Position numbers and translations under genes: made by a program
Shown here: positions 36,741 through 43,575 of the stretch, in pieces
Layout: every line of letters starts with the position of its first letter
How positions within the stretch are numbered: the stretch's first letter is position 1
From: Agromyces larvae
Lineage (GTDB): Bacteria; Actinomycetota; Actinomycetes; Actinomycetales; Microbacteriaceae
Reading direction: 5' to 3'
DNA length: 64,000 bases
Assembly: GCF_022811705.1 (NCBI RefSeq)
Contig: NZ_CP094528.1
Location: forward strand, 2,852,001 to 2,916,000
The notes under the pieces: model-generated
The model's database searches: none
What the model saw: the letters and a program-made list of their open reading frames with translations, nothing else
What the model was told of the DNA's origin: nothing

Positions 36741-38245
36741 TGACGGACACCACGACCACCCAGTACCCCGAGCTCGTCGAAGCGAGCCCCACGCCCCCTG
36801 AGCCCGTCGAAGGGAGCCCCACGCTCGAAGCGACCCCCGCGCTCCCTGAGCCCGTCGAAGGGAGCCCCGCTTCGACAAGCTCAGCGAGCCGCACGCTCGA
36901 AGCGACCCCCACGACCACGACCCTGTTCCGGTTCGCGACCGCCGGGTCCGTCGACGACGGCAAGTCGACCCTCGTCGGGCGGCTGCTGCACGACTCGAAG
37001 GCGATCCTCGCCGACCAGCTCGAGCAGGTCGCGCGCACCTCGCGCGAGCGCGGCTTCGGCCAGGGCACCGGGTTCGATTTCGCGCTGCTCACCGACGGCC
37101 TGCGCGCCGAGCGCGAGCAGGGCATCACCATCGACGTCGCCTACCGCTACTTCTCCACGGGCCGGCGCAGCTTCATCCTCGCCGACTGCCCCGGGCACGT
37201 GCAGTACACCCGGAACATGGTCACCGGGGCGACCACGGCCGACGCGGTCGTGGTGCTCATCGACGGTCGCAAGGGCGTGCTCGAGCAGACCCGACGGCAC
37301 CTCGCGGTCGTCGCGCTGCTGCGGGTGCCGCACGTGATCGTCGCCGTCAACAAGATCGACCTGCTCGGCTACGACGTGGGGGCGTTCGCCGCCGTCGAGC
37401 GACAGGTGCGCGACGTGACGCGCGAGCTCGGGCTGGGCGACGTGCACGTGCTCCCGGTGTCGGCGCTCGAGGGCGACAACGTCGTCGAGCGGTCGGCGAA
37501 CACGCCCTGGTACGACGGCCCGGCGCTGCTCGAGCTGCTCGAACACCTGCCCGCGCAGGGTGAGCTCGGGTCTCGAGACGCTCCGTCGTCGCTGCTCGAC
37601 GACCGGGCTTCCGAGGACTTCCGACTCCCGGTGCAGCTGGTGCTGCGCCCGCAGGGCGGGCTCTCGCCCGAGCTCGCCGCCGACCCGGCCGCCGCCGAGT
37701 TCTACCGCGACTACCGTGCGTTCGCCGGGCGGGTCGCGTCCGGCCGGGTCCGGGTGGGCGACCGCGTGCAAGTCTTCCCCTCGGGCATCGAGACCACCGT
37801 CACAGGCATCGACGTGGCCGGAGCATCCGCCGACGAAGCCGTCGCCCCGCAATCGATCGCGCTGCGCCTGGCCGACGACATCGACGCCGCGCGGGGCGCG
37901 GTGATCGCGACCGCGGGCACGGTGCCCGCGGGCCGGCGCGAGGTCGTGGCCGAGCTGTTCCAGCTCGACGCCCGCCCGCTCCTACCCGGCGCACGGGTCC
38001 TCGTGAAGCACGGCACCCGCACGGTGCAGGCGCTCGTCGCCTCCGTCGACGCCCGACGCGACCTCGACACCCTCGCCCACGAACCCGCTTCGGCGCTCGA
38101 GGCCAACGACATCGGTCGCGCGACCCTCCGCTTCGCGGCGGAGCTGCCGCTCGAACCGTACGAGGCGAACCGCTCCGCCGGATCGTTCCTCGTGATCCAT
38201 CCCGCCGACGGCGCCACGCTGGCGGCCGGGATCACCCACGGCTGA
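36740..38245 (+). CDS. cysN: sulfate adenylyltransferase subunit 1 (CysN GTPase) with repeat-encoded inserts
   Basis: A 501-residue EF-Tu-like GTPase that powers CysD. G1 is GSVDDGKST (69-77), G3 DCPGH (149-153), G4 NKID (204-207). There is no fused APS kinase, in line with an APS reductase pathway. Residues 10-55 are a low-complexity segment (ELVEASP, PEPVEGSP, STSSAS) encoded by palindromic repeats at 36767-36907; the true start of the conserved fold is near residue 60. A second insert at about 276-293 (GSRDAPSSLLDDRASED), between the GTPase domain and domain II, is encoded by a different repeat (37568-37607). Core motifs remain intact, so the enzyme is probably active. Confidence 0.97.
   Translation: MTDTTTTQYPELVEASPTPPEPVEGSPTLEATPALPEPVEGSPASTSSASRTLEATPTTTTLFRFATAGSVDDGKSTLVGRLLHDSKAILADQLEQVARTSRERGFGQGTGFDFALLTDGLRAEREQGITIDVAYRYFSTGRRSFILADCPGHVQYTRNMVTGATTADAVVVLIDGRKGVLEQTRRHLAVVALLRVPHVIVAVNKIDLLGYDVGAFAAVERQVRDVTRELGLGDVHVLPVSALEGDNVVERSANTPWYDGPALLELLEHLPAQGELGSRDAPSSLLDDRASEDFRLPVQLVLRPQGGLSPELAADPAAAEFYRDYRAFAGRVASGRVRVGDRVQVFPSGIETTVTGIDVAGASADEAVAPQSIALRLADDIDAARGAVIATAGTVPAGRREVVAELFQLDARPLLPGARVLVKHGTRTVQALVASVDARRDLDTLAHEPASALEANDIGRATLRFAAELPLEPYEANRSAGSFLVIHPADGATLAAGITHG
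36767..36907. repeat. palindromic repeat cluster at the 5' end of cysN
   Basis: Four to five arms of the CTGAGCCCGTCGAAGGG / CTTCGACAAGCTCAGCG family in tandem, some decayed. Read in the same phase as in grpE and the GH3 gene, giving EPVEG and STSSAS text. The insertion extends the protein N-terminus without a stop. Confidence 0.9.
37568..37607. repeat. second-family repeat inside cysN
   Basis: The segment begins GGGTCTCGAGACGCTCCG and ends GCTCGACGACCGGG, matching the GGTCTCGATACGC...CTCGACCACCGG palindrome type that also forms the hairpin at 46887-46947. It adds about 13-18 codons between two folded domains. Confidence 0.7.
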
Positions 38246-38317
38246 GGCATCCGCCGAAGCCGAGACGCACCACGCACCACGCACCATCCCATCACTGAAA
38301 CGAAGGAGGCGAAGCCT

Positions 38318-39397
38318 GTGAACATCCGCACCCGCACCATCTCGACGATCACCGCCCTTGGAGTGAGCGCCATGATGCTCACCGGTTGCGCCACCGCATC
38401 CGGGGCGGCCGAGCCCGAGGCATCCGCCGACACGTCGCCGGCCGCCGAACTGCGACTCGGCTACTTCGCGAACGTGACGCACGCGCCCGCACTCGTCGGC
38501 CTCCAGGAGGGCCTGTTCGCCGACGCGCTCGGCGACACGAAGCTCACCACCTCCGTCTTCAACGCCGGCCCGGCGGCCGTCGAGGCGCTGACCGCAGGTG
38601 CGATCGACGCCACGTTCATCGGCCCGAACCCGTCGATCAACACGTTCATCCAGTCGGGCGGCGAATCGGCCGTGGTCGTCGCGGGCGCCGCGACGGGCGG
38701 CGCCGCCCTCGTCGTGCGCGACGGCATCGACAGCCCCGCCGACCTCGAGGGCACCACCCTCGCCTCCCCGCAGCTCGGCAACACGCAGGACGTCGCGCTG
38801 CGCGCCTGGCTCGCCGACGAGGGCTACGAGACCGACACGTCGGGCGGCGGCGACGTGCACATCACGCCCACCGAGAACGCGCAGACGCTGACCCTGTTCC
38901 AGCAGGGCCAGCTCGACGGCGCATGGCTGCCCGAGCCGTGGGTGTCGCGCCTGGTCGTCGACGCCGGCGCGCACGTGCTGGTCGACGAGGCCGAACTCTG
39001 GGAGGACGGCGCGTTCCCGACGACCGTGCTGCTCGTGAACAAGACGTTCCTCGCCGAGCACCCCGAGACCATCGAGGCGCTGCTGGAGGGCGAGCTCGCC
39101 TCGATCGATTGGATCGCCGAGCACCCCGACGAGACGGCCGGCGTCATCAACGCGCAGCTCACCGCCGACACCGGCAAGGCCCTCGACGACGCCGTCATCG
39201 ACCGAGCGCTCGACCACGTCGTGTTCTCGGCGGATCCGCACGCCGAGGCGTTCTCGACCCTCGTCGAGAACGGCCTCGAGGCGGGCACGCAGAAGGACGG
39301 CTCGATCGACGGGCTGTTCGACCTCGCCATCCTCAACGGCCTGCTGAAGAAGGCCGGAGCCGAGCCGGTGTCCGCCGGCGGGCTCGGAACCGAGTAG
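38318..39397 (+). CDS. ABC transporter substrate-binding lipoprotein (sulfonate/taurine type)
   Basis: A 359-residue lipoprotein with lipobox LTGC (Cys24), a Ser/Ala/Glu linker, and a NMT1/SsuA-like fold: LRLGYFANVTHAPALVGL (45-62), GPNPSINTFIQSGG, and GAWLPEPWVSRLV (about 207-219). Members bind alkanesulfonates, taurine or nitrate-like anions. GTG at 38318 follows GAAGGAGG. It sits after cysN and before its ATPase and permease, so it most likely brings an organosulfur compound to the sulfite reductase branch. Confidence 0.9.
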   Translation: MNIRTRTISTITALGVSAMMLTGCATASGAAEPEASADTSPAAELRLGYFANVTHAPALVGLQEGLFADALGDTKLTTSVFNAGPAAVEALTAGAIDATFIGPNPSINTFIQSGGESAVVVAGAATGGAALVVRDGIDSPADLEGTTLASPQLGNTQDVALRAWLADEGYETDTSGGGDVHITPTENAQTLTLFQQGQLDGAWLPEPWVSRLVVDAGAHVLVDEAELWEDGAFPTTVLLVNKTFLAEHPETIEALLEGELASIDWIAEHPDETAGVINAQLTADTGKALDDAVIDRALDHVVFSADPHAEAFSTLVENGLEAGTQKDGSIDGLFDLAILNGLLKKAGAEPVSAGGLGTE

Positions 39398-39449
39398 GCG
39401 GCGCGCCGCCGCACACGGCGAGCCGGGCCACGGCCAGGGAGCAGACGAC

Positions 39450-40193
39450 ATGACCGACCGCACCGCGATCCGCCTCGAGCACGTGGGCAAGCGCTTCGGC
39501 GCGGGCCCCGTGGTCCTCGACGACGTGAACCTCGACATCGCCGAGGGCGAGTTCGTCTGCCTGCTCGGAGCATCCGGCTGCGGCAAGTCGACGCTCCTCA
39601 ACCTCATCGCCGGCCTCGACCGGCCCTCGGCGGGCACCATCCACGTGCCCGCCGAGGGCACCGCCGTGATGTTCCAGGAGTCGGCGCTCATGCCGTGGCT
39701 CACGGCGGCGCGCAACGTCGAGCTCGCACTGCGCCTGCGCGGGGTGCCACGGGCGGCGCGGCGCACGCAGGCGCTCGAACTGCTCGACGTCGTCAACCTC
39801 GCGGACGCCGCCGACAAGCGCCCCCACGAGCTGTCGGGCGGCATGCGCCAGCGCGTCGCGCTCGCCCGCGCGCTCGCGCAGGATCGCCCCGTCCTGCTCA
39901 TGGACGAACCGTTCGCCGCGCTCGACGCGATCACCCGCGACCTGCTCCACGAGGAGCTCGAACGGGTCTGGCGGCGAACCGGCCGCACCATCGTCTTCGT
40001 CACCCACAACGTGCGCGAAGCCGCGCGGCTGGGGCAGCGCGTCGTGCTCCTGTCGAGCCGGCCCGGCCGGGTCGCGGGCGAGTGGCGCATCGCCGAGACA
40101 TCCGGTCGGCGCATCGAGTCGCCCGAGGTGGCGGCGCTCTCGATCGAGATCACCGAGCGACTGCGGAAGGAGATCCGCCGAAATGCCGCGTGA
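39450..40193 (+). CDS. ABC transporter ATPase (SsuB/TauB type)
   Basis: A 247-residue nucleotide-binding subunit: Walker A GASGCGKST (40-48), signature LSGGMRQR (about 129-136), Walker B VLLMDEPFAAL with the D-loop LD, and the H-loop in FVTHNVREA. The MFQESALMPWL Q-loop is typical of nitrate/sulfonate/taurine importers. It overlaps the permease gene by 11 bases. GGGAG precedes the ATG. Confidence 0.94.
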   Translation: MTDRTAIRLEHVGKRFGAGPVVLDDVNLDIAEGEFVCLLGASGCGKSTLLNLIAGLDRPSAGTIHVPAEGTAVMFQESALMPWLTAARNVELALRLRGVPRAARRTQALELLDVVNLADAADKRPHELSGGMRQRVALARALAQDRPVLLMDEPFAALDAITRDLLHEELERVWRRTGRTIVFVTHNVREAARLGQRVVLLSSRPGRVAGEWRIAETSGRRIESPEVAALSIEITERLRKEIRRNAA

Positions 40194-41220
40194 CGCGAAC
40201 AGCACGGTCGAGGAGGTCGTCGGGGTCGCTTCGACAGGCTCAGCGAGCCATGCAGATCAGCTCCCTGAGCCCGTCGAAGTCGCTTCGACAGGCTCAGCGA
40301 GCCCCGCACATCAGCTCCCTGAGCCCGTCGAAGGGGGCGGCGCCCCCACGCCCGCGCACGACGACCTCCGCTCCCTCGAGGCGGGCCTCGACCGGCTGCA
40401 GACCGATCTCGACACCCGCCCGAGCGCGTGGCGCCGGTTCACGACGAGCGTGCTCCCGCCGGTGCTGTTCATCGTCGCGCTGGTCGCCGCCTGGCAGCTC
40501 TACGTCGTGATCGCGCAACCGCGCCCCGACATCGCGCCGGGCCCCGTCGACGTCGTGAACGCGTTCGCCGCGGCCTGGGAGACCGGCAAGCTCCAGCTCG
40601 CCGTCGGCACGAGCCTCGAACGGGGCATCCTCGGGTTCCTCATCGCGACCGCTGTGGGCACACCGCTCGGCCTGCTGCTCGCCGAGGTGCGGCCGCTCCG
40701 GCGCGCGGTCGGCCCGATCATCTCGGGCCTGCAGGTGCTGCCGTCGGTCGCGTGGGTGCCCGCGGCGATCATCTGGTTCCAGCTGACGGATGCCACGGTC
40801 TACTTCGTGATCCTCATGGGCGCGATCCCGTCGATCGTGAACGGCCTCATCGCGGGCGTCGAGCAGGTGCCGCCGCAGCTGCGCCGGGTCGGCACGGTGC
40901 TCGGCGCCGGGCGGTTCCGGCTCGCGACCCTCGTGGTGCTGCCGGCGTCGCTGCCCGGGTATGTCGCCGGGCTCAAGCAGGGCTGGGCGTTCTCGTGGCG
41001 CTCGCTGATGGCCGCCGAGATCATCGCGATGGGCGGTTCGATCGGCTTCGGGCTCGGCTCGATGCTGCAGTTGAACCGCGACCTCGCCGATCTCGCGGGC
41101 GTGCTCGCGACGATCCTCACCATCCTCGCGATCGGCATCCTGATCGAACTGGTCGTGTTCGCGCCGCTGGAACGACGGATGCTGCGCCGCCGGGGCCTGC
41201 TCGTGGAGCGCGCGCGGTGA
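40183..41220 (+). CDS. ABC transporter permease (SsuC type) with repeat-encoded N-terminus
   Basis: A 345-residue permease with six helices from about residue 88 onwards and the cytoplasmic EAA loop near 240-260 (GAGRFRLATLVVLPASLPGYVAGLKQG). The first 85 residues are a cytoplasmic tail whose residues 14-52 (ASTGSAS, LPEPVEVASTGSAS, LPEPVEGG) are encoded by palindromic repeats at 40226-40336. The start lies within the ATPase gene and AAGGAG precedes it. Its stop overlaps cobA. The tail insertion avoids the membrane core. Confidence 0.94.
   Translation: MPRDANSTVEEVVGVASTGSASHADQLPEPVEVASTGSASPAHQLPEPVEGGGAPTPAHDDLRSLEAGLDRLQTDLDTRPSAWRRFTTSVLPPVLFIVALVAAWQLYVVIAQPRPDIAPGPVDVVNAFAAAWETGKLQLAVGTSLERGILGFLIATAVGTPLGLLLAEVRPLRRAVGPIISGLQVLPSVAWVPAAIIWFQLTDATVYFVILMGAIPSIVNGLIAGVEQVPPQLRRVGTVLGAGRFRLATLVVLPASLPGYVAGLKQGWAFSWRSLMAAEIIAMGGSIGFGLGSMLQLNRDLADLAGVLATILTILAIGILIELVVFAPLERRMLRRRGLLVERAR
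40226..40336. repeat. palindromic repeat cluster in the permease gene
   Basis: Two units of CTTCGACAGGCTCAGCGAGCC followed by CTCCCTGAGCCCGTCGAAG, in tandem with a roughly 52-base period; the first unit reads STGSAS and the second arm LPEPVE, as in grpE and GH3. Confidence 0.9.
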
Positions 41221-41996
41221 GCGGCGGCGTGACCCTCGTCGGCGCCGGCCCGGGTGACGTCGGGCTGCTCACCCTGCGCGGGCTGCGCGCGCTCGAGGCG
41301 GCCGACGTCATCGTCGCCGACCGGCTCGGCGCCCGCGGCGTGCTCGACGGCCTCGCGGCCGAGCGCGCGGCCGCCGGCGAGCCGCCGCTTTCCGCCGAGG
41401 TCGTCGACGTCGGCAAGCTGCCCGGCCATCACGCCGTGCCGCAGGACGCGATCAACGCGCTCCTCGTCTCGCTCGCGCAGGCCGGCAGGCGCGTCGTCCG
41501 GCTCAAGGGCGGCGACCCGTTCGTGTTCGGGCGCGGGCTCGAGGAGGTCCTCGCGTGCCGCGCCGCCGGCGTCGACGTCGAGGTGGTCCCCGGCGTCTCG
41601 AGCGCCGGCAGTGTGCCCGCCCTCGCCGGCATCCCGCTCACCCATCGCGGCGTCGCGACCGCCTACACCGTCGCCACCGGGCACGATCAGATCCGCGAGC
41701 TCGGCGGCGGCCGCGATCACACCGTCGTCCTCCTGATGGGCGTCGGCACGCTCGCGAACGCGGCGATCACCCTCGCACGCGGCGAACGAGGCAGCGAATG
41801 TCCAGTCGCGATCGTGGAGGATGGATACGGCCCGGGTCAGCGCGTGACCATCGGCACCCTCGACACCATCGCGGTGCAGGCGGCGCGGCGGAGCATCCGT
41901 TCGCCCGCCGTCGTCGTGGTGGGCGATGTCGTCGCGCTCAGCCCGTACGCCCCCGAAGCCCTCGCAGCATCCCTCCGAAAGGCAGCCACCCAGTGA
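41217..41996 (+). CDS. cobA: uroporphyrinogen-III C-methyltransferase
   Basis: A 259-residue SAM-dependent methyltransferase that makes precorrin-2. Visible are VTLVGAGPGDVGLLTLRG at the N-terminus (the LVGAGPGD signature), LKGGDPFVFGRG (SUMT motif, about 97-108), VVPGVSSA and LTHRG. Fused CysG dehydrogenase/chelatase domains are absent, so other proteins must complete siroheme. GTG overlaps the permease stop; the stop overlaps the ferredoxin reductase start. It supplies the cofactor of the sulfite reductase at the head of the operon. Confidence 0.97.
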   Translation: MSGGVTLVGAGPGDVGLLTLRGLRALEAADVIVADRLGARGVLDGLAAERAAAGEPPLSAEVVDVGKLPGHHAVPQDAINALLVSLAQAGRRVVRLKGGDPFVFGRGLEEVLACRAAGVDVEVVPGVSSAGSVPALAGIPLTHRGVATAYTVATGHDQIRELGGGRDHTVVLLMGVGTLANAAITLARGERGSECPVAIVEDGYGPGQRVTIGTLDTIAVQAARRSIRSPAVVVVGDVVALSPYAPEALAASLRKAATQ

Positions 41997-43393
41997 GCTC
42001 GAACCTCCGCGTCGCCATCATCGGCGCCGGCCCCGCCGGCATCTACGCCGGCAACATCCTGAACAACGTCGTGGCCTCCCTTCGAGAGGCTCAGGGAGCG
42101 ATCTCGCGCGTCTCGATCGACCTGTTCGAGTCGTTGCCCGCGCCGTACGGGCTCATCCGGTACGGCGTCGCGCCCGACCATCCCCGCATCAAGGGCATCG
42201 TGAACTCGCTGCACGAGATGCTCGACGCCGGCACCATCCGCCTGATCACGAACGTCGAAGTCGGCCGCGACATCTCGGTCGACGAACTGCAGGAGCACTA
42301 CGACGCCGTCGTCTTCGCGACCGGCGCGATCCGCGACGCGGCCCTCGACATCCCCGGCATCGACCTGCCCGGCTCGTACGGCGCCGCCGACTTCGTGAGC
42401 TGGTACGACGGACACCCCGATGTGCCGCGCACGTGGCCGCTCGAGGCCGAGTCGATCGCGGTCATCGGCAACGGCAACGTCGCGCTCGATGTCGCGCGCG
42501 TGCTCGCGAAGCATCCGGTCGATCTGCGCAAGACGGATGTCCCGGCGAACGTCTACGCCGGCCTCGAGGCGTCCCCGGTGACCGACGTGCACGTGTTCGG
42601 CCGGCGCGGCCCCGCCGACGTGAAGTTCACGCCGATCGAGCTGCGCGAGCTCGGCGAGGTGCCGAACGTCGACATCGTCGTGCACGACGAGGACTTCATC
42701 GGCGTCGACGCGACGCAGGCGCCCAACAACCAGGTGAAGATCATGCTGCGCACGCTCGAGTCGTGGCGCGGCCGCGAGTCGACCGGGGCATCCCGCCGGC
42801 TGCACCTGCACTTCTACCACTCGCCCGTCGAGGTGCTCGGCACCGACCGCGTCGAGGGCGTGCGCTTCCAGCGCAACGAGCCGGTGCCCGGCGGCGCGTG
42901 GGGCGAGGTGCGCGCGACCGACGAGTTCCGTTCGTACGACGTGCAGGCGGTCTACCGCGCGGTCGGCTACTTCGGGTCGCCGATCGTCGGGCTGCCGTTC
43001 GACGAGCGTCGCGGCGTGATCGCGAACGAGGGCGGGCGCGTGGTCGGCGCAGACGGCGCCCCGCTGCCGGGCCTGTACGCGACCGGCTGGATCAAGCGCG
43101 GCCCGGTCGGGCTCATCGGCCACACCAAGAGCGATGCGATGGAGACCATCGAGCACCTGGTCGCGGATGCCTCGGCCGGCGCGCTGCGCGCGCCTGTCGT
43201 GGCCGACGGCGATGCGGTGCTCGCACTGCTCGACGAGCGCGAAGTCGAGTACTCGACGTGGGACGGCTGGCTCGCCCTCGACGCGCACGAGCGCGCCCTC
43301 GGCGAGGCCGACGAGTTCCCCCGCGAGCGGGTGAAGGTCGTGCCCCGCGAGGAGCAGGTCGGCATCTCGCGCGGCGCGCTGGTGAGCGAGTAG
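41993..43393 (+). CDS. fprA: ferredoxin/adrenodoxin-NADP+ reductase (FprA type)
   Basis: A 466-residue flavoprotein: FAD motif IIGAGPAGIYAG (9-20), LFESLPAPYGLIRYGVAPDHP (44-64), which is diagnostic of adrenodoxin-reductase-like FprA, NADP motif VIGNGNVALDVARVL, FGRRGPADVKFTPIEL and the C-terminal GWIKRGPVGLIGHTKSDA. It likely passes electrons from NADPH to a ferredoxin that feeds the sulfite reductase, which fits its place at the end of the operon. Residues 28-36 (ASLREAQGA), in the loop after the first helix, are encoded by a short palindrome. Confidence 0.96.
   Translation: MSSNLRVAIIGAGPAGIYAGNILNNVVASLREAQGAISRVSIDLFESLPAPYGLIRYGVAPDHPRIKGIVNSLHEMLDAGTIRLITNVEVGRDISVDELQEHYDAVVFATGAIRDAALDIPGIDLPGSYGAADFVSWYDGHPDVPRTWPLEAESIAVIGNGNVALDVARVLAKHPVDLRKTDVPANVYAGLEASPVTDVHVFGRRGPADVKFTPIELRELGEVPNVDIVVHDEDFIGVDATQAPNNQVKIMLRTLESWRGRESTGASRRLHLHFYHSPVEVLGTDRVEGVRFQRNEPVPGGAWGEVRATDEFRSYDVQAVYRAVGYFGSPIVGLPFDERRGVIANEGGRVVGADGAPLPGLYATGWIKRGPVGLIGHTKSDAMETIEHLVADASAGALRAPVVADGDAVLALLDEREVEYSTWDGWLALDAHERALGEADEFPRERVKVVPREEQVGISRGALVSE
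42075..42099. repeat. short palindromic repeat inside the ferredoxin reductase gene
   Basis: CTCCCTTCGAGAGGCTCAGGGAG, a near relative of the CCTTCGACAGGCTCAGG arm but forming its own dyad. It is read in a different phase from the other copies (SLREAQG), in a surface loop of the FAD domain. Confidence 0.75.
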
Positions 43394-43525
43394 CGCGCCT
43401 CGACCAGCTGGGCTGCGCATTCGAGCGGATGCGACGCCCTGCGCCGCGCATCCGCGCACGTTCACCCGCTGGACGCCCTGCGGGGTCTTCCCTCGCGCGC
43501 CCGACTCCCCTAGCGTGACGCGAAC

Positions 43526-43542
43526 GGGGGATGAGATCCCCC
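43526..43542 (+). promoter_or_regulatory. 5' leader hairpin of the nuclease gene
   Basis: GGGGGAT-GAG-ATCCCCC, a perfect 7-bp hairpin, 13 bases after a CTAGCGT -10-like element (43509-43515) and 34 bases before the ATG. It could stabilise the 5' end of the mRNA. The same CCCCTAGCGT string precedes the sulfite reductase gene at 33257-33266. Confidence 0.5.
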
Positions 43543-43575
43543 TGCCGATGTGGGCGCTGATCAGGGGGAGATCGC

